Of a DNA stretch of 64,000 nucleotides, positions 39,107-47,789 are shown piece after piece. Both the position numbers and the translations under genes were made by a program. Source of the stretch: Thiosocius sp963808165 (GTDB lineage: Bacteria; Pseudomonadota; Gammaproteobacteria; Chromatiales; Chromatiaceae); the NCBI GenBank assembly GCA_963808165.1, contig CAWEET010000011.1, positions 124,001 through 188,000 of the forward strand, read 5' to 3'. The stretch's first letter is position 1. Each line of letters opens with the position of its first letter. The notes beneath the pieces were generated by a model. That model saw only the letters and a list, made by a program, of their open reading frames with translations. It was not told the origin of the DNA and did not search any database.

Positions 39107-39736
39107 GTTGCTGGGCTGATTCATGGGCCATGCCCAAGCGTCAATACTGAACCTCACACAAGCAGGTCAAGCTGAGGAATCCGTCGAGCTTGCTGGTATC
39201 AGCAGATCTTCCAGGACGAACGCAGTGAGCGAGGCGCTGCAGTTGCATCGGTGACAACCTGCGAAGAACTGCACCCAATGGCCGGGACAGCCCGGCAAAC
39301 ACGGAATCATGAATGCCGGGCCCGCCCTTGCGGTAGCTGTCAGGCCAGAGGCGGTTCACTGTCTGTCGTGGTGTTCGCGACAAAAAGCATGCGGCGCAAG
39401 TTCAGACAAGGTTTCGATCAAGACCGCCGGGTCCTCTATCCCATATTCCTCGTCCTTGAGGATGTCCCAGGCCAACTTGTCGCTTGCGCTCCTATTGCTC
39501 CGGCAACTGAATGTTTGCATCTTCCGACTTATAGGCATATTCGACAATGTTGTTTGTGCGCAACTGCCTGCCTGTTTAACGTGCCTGCGCTGGCATCCGG
39601 TCGTTGAACACTGGTATGCCACATGGGCAGCAAGCGGCAGATCGACTGGCTGAGGCGTTGGCAGCGACCAACACCCGCATAGACCGGTTCGGCTCCGATT
39701 TGCACTGAGGAATGTCTTCACATCGGAGGTGTCAGC
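39107..39736. other. intergenic stretch between nos operon and hppA
   Basis: About 630 bases. A minus-strand frame at 39356-39721 (121 codons) ends in KLAWDILKDEEYGIEDPAVL, which looks protein-like, but its first two thirds do not and I recognise no family. A gene remnant is possible. No repeat, FNR-type box or tRNA was seen. Confidence 0.45.
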
Positions 39737-41767
39737 GTGTCTGTCACACTTATGTTTGTACTTGCGTGTGCGCTGTTCGCATTGGCATACGGCGTATGGT
39801 CTATTCGTTGGCTGCTGGCGAAGCCAAGCGGTAGCGATGAAATGCTGGCGATCAGCCAGGCGATCCAGGAGGGCGCGTCAGCCTATCTCAACCGGCAGTA
39901 CACGACCATCGCCATGGTCGGCCTCGTTCTGTTCGGCGCACTATGGTTTCTGCTCGATGCCGCCAGTGCGATCGGCTTCGCGATCGGTGCGGTGCTGTCC
40001 GGGGCGGCGGGCTTCGTTGGCATGCATGTATCGGTGCGCGCGAATGTCCGCACCACGGAAGCCGCGAAACAGGGACTGAATCCCGCGCTCGCTGTCGCTT
40101 TTCGCGGCGGGGCAATCACCGGGATGCTGGTGGTGGGACTGGGGCTGTTGTCGGTTGCCGGGTATTACGCGGTCCTGCAGGCCGGCACGCCGGATGGTCA
40201 GCGTGTGGCGCTGGCGCCGCTGGTGGGCCTGGCGTTCGGCGGGTCGCTGATTTCGATATTTGCCCGCCTCGGTGGCGGCATCTTCACCAAGGGTGCTGAC
40301 GTGGGCGCGGATCTGGTCGGCAAGGTCGAGGCCGGAATCCCCGAAGACGACCCACGCAACCCGGCGGTCATCGCGGACAATGTCGGCGACAACGTCGGCG
40401 ACTGCGCCGGCATGGCGGCGGACCTGTTCGAAACCTACGCGGTGACCATTATCGCAACCATGATGTTGGGTGCCCTGGCCTTCAAAGACAGCGGCGTCAG
40501 CGCCATCGTTTACCCGCTGGTACTGGGTGCGGTGTCGATCCTGACCTCGATTGCCGGCAGCTTCTTCGTGAAAGTCGGCAACGACGGCAAGATCATGGCG
40601 GCCCTGTACCGTGCGTTGATCGTGTCGGCAGTCCTGTCGGCGATACTGTTCTATCCGGTAACGCTGTGGATCATGGGTGATGTGCAAGGTGTGGATGCCA
40701 CGCGCCTGTTCGGCAGTGCGCTGGTAGGTCTGTTGGTTACCGCCGCCCTGGTCGTCGTCACCGACTACTACACTTCGACCGCGTACAAACCGGTGCGCCA
40801 CCTGGCGTCCGCTTCGACCACTGGGCATGCCACCAACATCATCGCCGGACTGGCACTGTCGATGCGTTCCACCGCGGCCCCATTGATCACCATCTGCATC
40901 GGGATCCTCGCAGCCTTTCACCTCGGCGGTCTCTATGGCATTGCTATCGCCGCCACCGCGATGCTGTCGATGACCGGGATCATCGTTGCTATCGACGCCT
41001 ATGGCCCGATCACCGACAATGCCGGAGGAATCGCCGAGATGGCCGAGCTACCCGGCGAGATCCGCAATACCACCGACGCACTCGACGCCGTCGGTAATAC
41101 GACCAAGGCCGTGACCAAGGGTTATGCGATCGGGTCGGCCGCGCTGGCCGCACTGGTGCTGTTCTCGGATTACACACGCGAGCTCGCCGCGCATACCGGT
41201 AGCGTCCTGAGTTTCGACCTTTCCAACCACCTGGTCATCGTCGGCCTGTTCATCGGCGGTCTGGTGCCTTATCTGTTCGGGGCCATGGGTCTTGAATCGG
41301 TCGGACGCGCAGCGGGTGGTATCGTCCTCGAGGTGCGCCGCCAGTTCAAGGAGATGCCCGGCATCATGACGCGCGAGACCAAGCCGGATTATTCGCGTGC
41401 CGTCGATATGCTGACCCGCTCGGCGATCAAGGAAATGATCCTGCCCTCTCTGCTTCCCATCGCCGTGCCATTGATCGTCGGACTGCTGTTGGGACCGCAG
41501 GCCCTGGGCGGCGTATTATTGGGCTCGATCGTCACCGGTTTGTTCGTGGCGATCTCGATGACGACCGGTGGCGGTGCATGGGACAACGCCAAGAAATATA
41601 TCGAAGACGATAATCATGGCGGAAAGGGCTCGGAGGCACACAAGGCTTCGGTGACCGGCGATACCGTTGGCGATCCCTACAAGGACACCGCGGGCCCGGC
41701 GATCAACCCTTTGATAAAGATCATCAATATCGTAGCCCTATTGATGATTCCTCTGCTGCACGTCTGA
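39737..41767 (+). CDS. hppA: K+-independent proton-translocating pyrophosphatase
   Basis: The product (676 aa) pumps protons by hydrolysing pyrophosphate, with about 16 membrane helices. Start is GTG 39737 with GGAGGT upstream. Motifs: FTKGADVGADLVGKVEAGIP, the NVGDNVGDCAGMAADLFE catalytic block, and the C-terminal GGAWDNAKKYIEDDNHGGKG with GDPYKDTAGPAINPL. The GNTTKAVTKGYAIGSA segment has Lys where K+-dependent enzymes have Ala, marking the K+-independent type. It could help conserve energy in slow anaerobic growth; the surrounding genes do not show a direct link to denitrification. Confidence 0.96.
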   Translation: MSVTLMFVLACALFALAYGVWSIRWLLAKPSGSDEMLAISQAIQEGASAYLNRQYTTIAMVGLVLFGALWFLLDAASAIGFAIGAVLSGAAGFVGMHVSVRANVRTTEAAKQGLNPALAVAFRGGAITGMLVVGLGLLSVAGYYAVLQAGTPDGQRVALAPLVGLAFGGSLISIFARLGGGIFTKGADVGADLVGKVEAGIPEDDPRNPAVIADNVGDNVGDCAGMAADLFETYAVTIIATMMLGALAFKDSGVSAIVYPLVLGAVSILTSIAGSFFVKVGNDGKIMAALYRALIVSAVLSAILFYPVTLWIMGDVQGVDATRLFGSALVGLLVTAALVVVTDYYTSTAYKPVRHLASASTTGHATNIIAGLALSMRSTAAPLITICIGILAAFHLGGLYGIAIAATAMLSMTGIIVAIDAYGPITDNAGGIAEMAELPGEIRNTTDALDAVGNTTKAVTKGYAIGSAALAALVLFSDYTRELAAHTGSVLSFDLSNHLVIVGLFIGGLVPYLFGAMGLESVGRAAGGIVLEVRRQFKEMPGIMTRETKPDYSRAVDMLTRSAIKEMILPSLLPIAVPLIVGLLLGPQALGGVLLGSIVTGLFVAISMTTGGGAWDNAKKYIEDDNHGGKGSEAHKASVTGDTVGDPYKDTAGPAINPLIKIINIVALLMIPLLHV

Positions 41768-41791
41768 CAACCAAAGAGAGGAAACACAGCA

Positions 41792-42019
41792 ATGGCAAAA
41801 ATCAGAGTACAGATGGCGCCGGAAATCGAGTTGAAAATGGAGCTCGACGTGCCGGGTGTCGATGTAAGCAGTCGCGACTACAACGTGCAGCAGCACAAGG
41901 CCGAGGTCTACGCTGAGTTCGAGCGTCGCCTCAAGGAGGCCTTCCCTGAGGGGCTGCGCGTCCATACCTTCGAGTTCGGACTGGATCGCGGCTGGCACGA
42001 AGAGCTGCAAAACGACTGA
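41792..42019 (+). CDS. small hypothetical protein downstream of hppA
   Basis: The 75-aa product starts at ATG 41792, with AGAGAGG about 8 bases upstream. It is soluble and acidic, with a beta-like MAPEIELKMELDVPG followed by a helical VQQHKAEVYAEFERRLKEAF and FEFGLDRGWHEEL. I do not recognise a family. Being 24 bases after hppA on the same strand, it is likely cotranscribed. Confidence 0.65.
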   Translation: MAKIRVQMAPEIELKMELDVPGVDVSSRDYNVQQHKAEVYAEFERRLKEAFPEGLRVHTFEFGLDRGWHEELQND

Positions 42020-42073
42020 AGATCTCGGAGTATGAAACCCGCCGACAAGAGTGACCGACGCTCCGGCGGTGCC

Positions 42074-42155
42074 GGTGCACGGGCATTTGCCACAGGGACG
42101 CGGCAGTCGAGCCGCCACGGCGGGTTTTGCCGCGTCCCGCGGCCCGAAGGTGCCC
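42074..42155 (+). repeat. dispersed about 85-bp repeat, copy 4 (highly palindromic)
   Basis: This copy folds best of the four: GGGACGCGGCA and TGCCGCGTCCC make an 11-bp stem around an inner CCGCC AC GGCGG hairpin. Shared blocks with the other copies are GCAGTCGAGCC, CGGGTT, GCGTCCCGCGG and CCGAAGGTGCC. It lies 55 bases after the small ORF downstream of hppA, convergent with the ZnuA-SCO fusion gene, where a bidirectional terminator would be useful. Confidence 0.7.
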
Positions 42156-42251
42156 AAGCCCAGGTACCCAAGCAGGCCATATGGCCAAAACAAGGGACCG
42201 GCACCACTCGACAGCAGCTATCCTGACAGGCCTCCGGATAGCCGGGCGGTG

Positions 42252-43682
42252 TCAGTCGAGCAGATAGCCGCGCAGGCGCTGCGCAACCTCATGCGCCGGC
42301 AGGCCATGCGCGAACTTGGTGACAAACTCGCCGTTGCGGCCGAGCAGGAAGAGACTGGCGGTGTGATCCATCGAATAGCGCCCCGGATCGGCATCTTCCG
42401 CGGGAACCATTTCATAACGGGCACGGAACAACTCGGCTGTACGCCTGGTGACTTCGGGGCTGGCCGACAGGCCCAGCATGCGCGGGTCGAAATAGGCCAC
42501 GTAGTCGGCCAACAGTTCCGGGGTATCGCGCTGTGGATCCACCGTGATGAAGATCGGCTGGATCTGATCGGCATCGTCTCCGAGCATGCGCAGCGCCTGT
42601 GACATCACGGCCAACGAGGTCGGGCAGACATCCGGGCAGAAGGTATAGCCGAAGTAAATCAACTGCAGCCGGCCGCGAAAGTCCTCGTGCGACACGCTGC
42701 GACCATACTGGTCCATCATCAGGTAACGCGGTCTGATCCGGTCCGGCGAGCGTGACATATCGGGCGCGGCGAAAATCTCCTGATCGGCCCCTGCCGGCCG
42801 AAGACGGCGCACACACTCCGAAATGGCCGCGAAATTGTTGCGCATCAGGTCGACATAGAGCCCCACCCCGGGGTCCAGACCGGCACCGAAGGAATCGAGT
42901 TCGACCGGCGTCGTGCTGCCAGCGTCGAGCAGCAGGTCAAGGTGCGGTTCTTCCAGGGCCTTTTCGGTGAACAGGCACGAGGCGCCGGCGGCCAGGATAG
43001 CGCCGCGCGCAGCCAGGAGTTGCTCGGCGTCGGACGACTCGCCGCCACTGACCTGCACCACCGCGCCGGCGACATGCATCGCGTAGGCCTGCTCGAAGTA
43101 CTGATGGGTGTCGTGATAGAAGAACACGGGCGCAGCGCTGACGTCGCGGTAGGCAAACTCCATCACCCGATCGATCCGCGACAGCGCCTCGGCGGCGTGT
43201 TGCCAGTTGCGTTCGTAGGCCGGCGTACGGTCCGGGTCGATAGCGATCAACTGCTGCGCGAAGACGTCGAGCAGAATCAGCATATTGCGGCTGTCGAGCC
43301 AGTAGAAGGGATCACGCCGGCCGGGATCGTCGCGCACCGGCAGCACCTTGAGTACCTCGCTGCCGAGCACCTCGAACACCTGGCCATGCAAGCCGGGCGA
43401 TGCCAGCGGCCCAGCGAGTCCCGGCTCCAGTTCAGGGCCCGACCAGACCACGAGTGCGGCCCTGTCGATCGCCTGCAACTGGGCGGCATCCGGCTCGAAG
43501 TCCCACGGCGTCGCGCCGTCATCAATGAGCAGTTGCACTTCGCCGATTCCGTGCATCAAGCCAGCCAGCAGGGAATGCAGCGGCTTGATGCTCACCACCA
43601 CGCGCGGCGCGTCCGAGGCCCCCGCCCCACCGCTCAGCATCAGCCCAAGCAACAGAATCTGCAACACAACGGCAAGACGCAT
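42252..43682 (-). CDS. fusion of ZnuA/TroA-like metal-binding domain and SCO1/SenC copper chaperone
   Basis: The product (476 aa from ATG 43682) has a signal peptide, then residues about 25-300 with a zinc/manganese ABC solute-binding fold: VVVSIKPLHSLLAGLM, ALVVWSGPELEPGLA, FFYHDTHQYFEQAYAM and AAGASCLFTEKALEEPH. The first metal histidine of ZnuA (in the GASPH-type motif) is replaced by Trp 60 (DDGATPWDF). Residues about 315-476 are a SCO thioredoxin-like domain with FGYTFCPDVCPTSLAVM (Cys 349, 353) and DHTASLFLLGRNGEF. Both parts are periplasmic. No ABC permease or ATPase lies nearby. A role in copper supply is inferred. ATG 43709 is an alternative start. Confidence 0.88.
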   Translation of the reverse strand: MRLAVVLQILLLGLMLSGGAGASDAPRVVVSIKPLHSLLAGLMHGIGEVQLLIDDGATPWDFEPDAAQLQAIDRAALVVWSGPELEPGLAGPLASPGLHGQVFEVLGSEVLKVLPVRDDPGRRDPFYWLDSRNMLILLDVFAQQLIAIDPDRTPAYERNWQHAAEALSRIDRVMEFAYRDVSAAPVFFYHDTHQYFEQAYAMHVAGAVVQVSGGESSDAEQLLAARGAILAAGASCLFTEKALEEPHLDLLLDAGSTTPVELDSFGAGLDPGVGLYVDLMRNNFAAISECVRRLRPAGADQEIFAAPDMSRSPDRIRPRYLMMDQYGRSVSHEDFRGRLQLIYFGYTFCPDVCPTSLAVMSQALRMLGDDADQIQPIFITVDPQRDTPELLADYVAYFDPRMLGLSASPEVTRRTAELFRARYEMVPAEDADPGRYSMDHTASLFLLGRNGEFVTKFAHGLPAHEVAQRLRGYLLD

Positions 43683-43705
43683 TGTGGAAATCCTCAACCC
43701 CGAGT

Positions 43706-44035
43706 TCATCGGAAGGCTGCGGCGGTACGGTCGATCTGATGCCCCACCCGGCGTTCGAAATCGTCGTGCAGGGGACAGGCATCACCGTTCTGGATGAAGG
43801 CCAGGAAGGCGTCATTGGTCGCCTGGTCGAAGGCCAGACCGAAACTACGCTCCTTCGGCGCGTTCGCGACCACCGCGGCCTTCATGCGCCGTACCTGATC
43901 GAGGTACTTGCACTGCAGCGCGATACCGTTCAGTTCGCCAAGGTCAGCGACCGCCTGGTAGCGAGGGTCGCCGTCCGCCGATACCACAGCCGCCAATCCG
44001 AGCGCCAAACATACAACAGATACCCTCGCCAACAT
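43706..44035 (-). CDS. small secreted cysteine-containing protein
   Basis: The product (109 aa from ATG 44035) has a signal peptide (LARVSVVCLALGLAAVVSA). The mature part contains DLGELNGIALQCKYLDQVRR and QATNDAFLAFIQNGDACPLH, with two cysteines that could form a disulfide. The family is common in proteobacteria but uncharacterised to my knowledge. Its end overlaps a possible upstream start of the ZnuA-SCO fusion (ATGA), so the two genes are linked. A longer frame to 44182 is possible but the added residues look non-coding. Confidence 0.7.
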   Translation of the reverse strand: MLARVSVVCLALGLAAVVSADGDPRYQAVADLGELNGIALQCKYLDQVRRMKAAVVANAPKERSFGLAFDQATNDAFLAFIQNGDACPLHDDFERRVGHQIDRTAAAFR

Positions 44036-44188
44036 GATCGCCTTCCCGGCCGCGACAAGCGCGACGTTACCCATTCCAATCCAAAGCCACGCCGCCGCAC
44101 CTCGAGCGGCCCCGCCCGACGCAGCAATGGCCATACACCGGACTCGCGTCCGTGCTGCCGCAGTACATCGCGGACTCCCCATTCGCGA

Positions 44189-44962
44189 TCATCTTGCCGC
44201 GTCGCCCGATGCCGCCGATGGCGCTGCATCCCGCAGCAAGGCGGGCAGATTGAGCGCAGCCGAGAAATCGGCCCCATCGAGTCGGGCATTCGTCAGATCA
44301 GCACTCTGCAGGTTTGCTCCGTCGAACAGGGCCTGCTGCAAATCCGCGCCATTCAATTGCGCATGAGACAGGCGCGCCCGGGAGAAATCCGCCTGTTCCG
44401 CCGCTGCACCCGTCATTCGACAGTAAGACAGGTCTGCACCACGGAAGACTGCACCGATGGCCACCATGCGCAACAAATTGGCGCGGCGCAATGTGGCGCC
44501 GCTGAGGTCCGCACCTTCCAGTTCAATGTCTTTCATATAGGCCCGGGTGAACTCGGCCTGGTGCGCCCGGATGCCGTTGAGCAGCGCGCCGAAAAGGTTG
44601 GTCTTGAATAGCCGCGCATCGTCCAGATTGGCACCATCGGCGACCACGTGGAACATATCGGCACCACTCAGATCCGCGTCATTCAGATGCGCCTCGATCA
44701 GTTTGGCCCAGCGCAGATCGGCCTTGCGCAAGTCGGCACTGCGCAGGTCCGCCCGCGACAGATCGGCATTGCTCAGATTCACGCCGCGCAGGTCGGCACC
44801 GCGCAGATCCACGCCGACGAGCTTTCTGCCGGACAGATCACAGTGTCGCAGGTCGGCATCCGCAGCAGGGCTGTCGCATTCGCTTACCTGTAGCGGTTCG
44901 CCCCACACTGGCGGGGCCGCGATCAACGCGCCGAGCAGACAGATGACAACGGCACTAATCAT
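44189..44962 (-). CDS. exported pentapeptide-repeat protein
   Basis: The product (257 aa) has a signal peptide (ISAVVICLLGALIAAPPVWG) and then an almost unbroken series of pentapeptide repeats (A(D/N)LXX), such as DLRGADLRGVNLSNADLSRA and GANLQSADLTNARLDGADF. This should form a right-handed quadrilateral beta-helix, here in the periplasm. The start overlaps the upstream diheme cytochrome gene by 8 bases, so the two are cotranslated. Function unknown; possibly a scaffold. One weaker stretch near the middle (MVAIGAVFRGADLSYCRM) breaks the pattern. Confidence 0.85.
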   Translation of the reverse strand: MISAVVICLLGALIAAPPVWGEPLQVSECDSPAADADLRHCDLSGRKLVGVDLRGADLRGVNLSNADLSRADLRSADLRKADLRWAKLIEAHLNDADLSGADMFHVVADGANLDDARLFKTNLFGALLNGIRAHQAEFTRAYMKDIELEGADLSGATLRRANLLRMVAIGAVFRGADLSYCRMTGAAAEQADFSRARLSHAQLNGADLQQALFDGANLQSADLTNARLDGADFSAALNLPALLRDAAPSAASGDAAR

Positions 44963-45641
44963 CGAGCGTCGACACATAGGCAAGGACATCGCGCAGCTCC
45001 GTCTTGTCGAACTCGGCAAGCAGCCGTTCATCGGGTGCACTACGGTCGTGGATACGGATACCCACCAGGTACTTGTCCACCTGTCGCCACAGATAGTTCG
45101 TGTACTGGCCGGCCAGCATCGGTACCGCGTCCTGCGCGTCGCCACCGCCGTCGCGGCCATGACAGGAGGCGCACTCGCGTTTGTACAGCTTTGCACCGGC
45201 ATCGACATCGCCCTCTGCTTGCGGTATCTGCAGCACCCGCTTGGCCTCTTCGAGCCGCGCCAGGGCGTTGAAGCCCGGCGCATGCTCGTCCACCGGATCG
45301 AGCCGGGTGGGCAGTTCGACCGCCGCCAGATAGGCGGAGATATCCTGGATGTCGGGATCGGGCATCTGCCGCTCGTCGATGTACTCGACCATCGCCAGAT
45401 TCGGCCGCTTGCGTTCGCGAAACAACAGCAGCTGATCGGCCAGGAACTGAGCGGGCTGGCCGGCGAGGCGCGGATACTCGCCCTGTTTGCCACCCTCGCC
45501 ATAGATGCCGTGGCAACCGGCGCAGACCTCGTTGATCTCCTCGCCGTTATCCATATCCGGCTCGCGCGCGTGTCCCGGCATGGCCAAGACCAGCGACAGC
45601 CCCAGGGTGGCCCACAGAGCTCGTAGTTTTCTTCCGGACAT
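44955..45641 (-). CDS. periplasmic diheme cytochrome c (c4-like)
   Basis: The product (228 aa from ATG 45641) has a signal peptide (LRALWATLGLSLVLAMPGHA) and two heme motifs, CAGCHGIYGEGGKQGEYPRL and CASCHGRDGGGDAQ. The repeated PRLAGQPAQFLADQLLLFRE and PMLAGQYTNYLWRQVDKYL fit a c4-type protein. It follows nirN and may supply electrons to cytochrome cd1 or to NirN. A longer frame to 45740 adds residues without signal character. Confidence 0.88.
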   Translation of the reverse strand: MSGRKLRALWATLGLSLVLAMPGHAREPDMDNGEEINEVCAGCHGIYGEGGKQGEYPRLAGQPAQFLADQLLLFRERKRPNLAMVEYIDERQMPDPDIQDISAYLAAVELPTRLDPVDEHAPGFNALARLEEAKRVLQIPQAEGDVDAGAKLYKRECASCHGRDGGGDAQDAVPMLAGQYTNYLWRQVDKYLVGIRIHDRSAPDERLLAEFDKTELRDVLAYVSTLDD

Positions 45642-45758
45642 CGAATCAGCTCGCCCCGTGCGATCACGCCAGACTCGAACCCTGGACCAGGGCTGCGTCA
45701 TTTTCCACTGCACCATCGACGTTTGTGCCATACGGGCCATTTTTCCACTAGCCGCCGG

Positions 45759-47252
45759 TCAGTGACTGGTCCCGGCCGAGCGGTTCACCTTGTTGAACAC
45801 ATTGTACTTGCCCGATGGTTTGACCATGGGCAGGCGTAGTTGCTCCTTCAGGCTCGCCGCGTCGTACACGATTACCGCACCCTCCATGTCCCAGATGCTC
45901 AGCAGCGCATGTGTGCCTTCCCTGTCGAACTCGACATGTGCGGCGGTCTTGCCGGGCTCGGGGCGCAGTGTCGCGACGATCTCCAGCGTCCTCTTGTCGA
46001 TAATGTGCACCTTGTCCCTGTTCGGTCCGAAGAACACGTCGACCCAGGCATAAGGAGTGTTCTCGTGGCTGCGCATGAAGAACCCCGGCCCCTCGGTCGG
46101 GATGCGTTTGATGGTCTTCCAGGTCGTCATGTCGATAATGCTGACCTCGTTCTTCTTCAGATGGGGCGTGGCCAGTACCATGTGCCCCTGATAGGCCCAG
46201 GTGATACCTGAACCCAGGTGCGGCATGCCGTCCAGCTCCAGATCAGCAATCTTGCGGCCGACGTCCATCTGTACGACCTGACCATTGTTGGCATTGCGTG
46301 CCGCACCGATCAGCAGCCGGTATGAGGGGTCGAAAAAGAAATCGTCCAGATAGTCGTCCAACCTGATACGGCGTACCGGGAAGCGCCCACTCGCCTGCGA
46401 CACCCCCTCGCCCATGCGGTAATCGTGCATCGGCCCGTTGTAAACCGGCAGCGGGTCGTCGGCATACAGGACCTCCCATACCTCGGGGATGTCTTTCAGG
46501 GCCACAACGAAACTCTGCCTCGGCCCAGCGTCATAGACCGCACTGACACGCGAACTCTTTCCCGTTTCATCCTGCACCGGAATCACCCTGATCGGTCGAA
46601 GATCGCCTGTATCCAGCAGCACCAGGCTGTGGGGCAGATAGTTCGCGACCATCGCATAGCGTCCGTCCGAGGATACGGCCAGATTGCGGGTATTGATCCC
46701 CGCGCGGATCTCGGCGACCGTCTGCAGGCTCCACATGTCGAACTTGCTGACCCAGCCATCGCGCGATGCGAAGTAGACGAAGCGGCCGTCCGGGGAGTAC
46801 TTGGGCCCACCGTGCAGCGCGAAACGGGTCTTGAAGCGATGGATCGGCCGGAAGGTATCACCGTCTAGAATGGTCGCATGATGGTCGCCGAGTTCGACCA
46901 CGACGAACATGTTCATCGGATCGGCCTGATGCAGCGGTTGCAGCGGCAGCTCCGCAGGGTCGACCAGTGTGGAGTGGCTGGCAGAGATCTCATCCGGCCC
47001 CCAGCGCGGCACCTCGGCAAGCGGCGAATACACGTAATCGATCAGCGCACCGATCTGCTGCGCATCGAGCAGCCCACCGAATGCCGGCATCTGAGTCGCC
47101 GCGCGCCCGTCGCTCACGATGTCGATCGCTTGCTGCTTCTTCAGACGGGTCAGATTCCCCGGCAGCAATGCCGGGCCCATCAGACCGAGGCGGTCGACGC
47201 CGTGGCACTGGGCGCAATGCTTTGCAAAAAGTGCTGGCGCATCGTCGGCCAC
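45759..47252 (-). CDS. nirN: NirN, c-type heme and d1-binding protein (start region irregular)
   Basis: The product has a cytochrome c domain (HCAQCHGVDRLGLMGPALLP) followed by an eight-bladed d1-type propeller (FALHGGPKYSPDGRFVYFAS, NTRNLAVSSDGRYAMVANY, GMPHLGSGITW, AHVEFDREGTHALLSIW). NirN helps finish heme d1 and passes it to NirS. The GTG at 47252 gives a cytosolic protein. In the same frame, 24 upstream codons (47253-47324) encode a good signal peptide, LRWCTLIPCLVFLPPHTAVA, but no ATG, GTG or TTG precedes it after the TGA at 47325. Either a rare start (ATC 47324 or CTG 47318) or a one-base frameshift after ATG 47328 is implied. Confidence 0.85.
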   Translation of the reverse strand: MADDAPALFAKHCAQCHGVDRLGLMGPALLPGNLTRLKKQQAIDIVSDGRAATQMPAFGGLLDAQQIGALIDYVYSPLAEVPRWGPDEISASHSTLVDPAELPLQPLHQADPMNMFVVVELGDHHATILDGDTFRPIHRFKTRFALHGGPKYSPDGRFVYFASRDGWVSKFDMWSLQTVAEIRAGINTRNLAVSSDGRYAMVANYLPHSLVLLDTGDLRPIRVIPVQDETGKSSRVSAVYDAGPRQSFVVALKDIPEVWEVLYADDPLPVYNGPMHDYRMGEGVSQASGRFPVRRIRLDDYLDDFFFDPSYRLLIGAARNANNGQVVQMDVGRKIADLELDGMPHLGSGITWAYQGHMVLATPHLKKNEVSIIDMTTWKTIKRIPTEGPGFFMRSHENTPYAWVDVFFGPNRDKVHIIDKRTLEIVATLRPEPGKTAAHVEFDREGTHALLSIWDMEGAVIVYDAASLKEQLRLPMVKPSGKYNVFNKVNRSAGTSH

Positions 47253-47324
47253 AGCAGTATGCGGCGGGAGAAAGACCAGGCACGGGATCAGCGTGCACCA
47301 ACGCAGCGAGGCGCCCAGCCCGAT

Positions 47325-47789
47325 TCATGGCTGCCCCAGATCGATACGGTAGACGGCATGGCAGGCGATGCAATTCTGCATCAGCGTCGCCAGTTCCGGC
47401 AGCACCTGGGCGCTATCGCCGAACTGTTCCGCATTCAGCGCCAACTGGTCGAAGCGCGAGTGGGTATCGAAGCCGAGTCGCTTGAACTCCAGTGGAAGCT
47501 TGCCGGCGAGACCGGCTGGCACACCCTGTTGCGCGGCCGCTCCGACACGGCGCGCGGCCGCGGCCGCCATGGCCGCATCCTGTTCCACCACCGCCTGACT
47601 GATCTGCTGCAGTGCGACCAGGAAGGCGCGCATCTCGGCCAGCACCAGATCACGCTCACCCGGTGCAAGCAGGATCGCCTTGCGGCCGTCGCTGGCGGGC
47701 AGGGTATCACCGCGGATCACGAACACATAGACAAGCGCCGCAGTGGCCAGCGCAAACACCAATGTCAACAACCAGCACAAGCGCTGCAT
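47325..47789 (-). CDS. monoheme cytochrome c, c'-like, membrane-anchored
   Basis: The product (154 aa from ATG 47789; GTG 47792 is possible) has one N-terminal helix (LCWLLTLVFALATAALVYVF) and a helical domain ending in NCIACHAVYRIDL, the C-terminal heme motif layout of cytochromes c'. The start overlaps nirJ as TGATG. The C-terminus ends next to nirN. Similar small cytochromes occur in nir clusters. A role in electron transfer during heme d1 formation or NO binding is possible but unproven. Confidence 0.75.
   Translation of the reverse strand: MQRLCWLLTLVFALATAALVYVFVIRGDTLPASDGRKAILLAPGERDLVLAEMRAFLVALQQISQAVVEQDAAMAAAAARRVGAAAQQGVPAGLAGKLPLEFKRLGFDTHSRFDQLALNAEQFGDSAQVLPELATLMQNCIACHAVYRIDLGQP

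Noticed and set aside
39356..39721. Minus-strand frame of 121 codons before hppA
   Set aside because: Only its last third looks protein-like, no ribosome site or family is seen, and it runs up to the hppA promoter.
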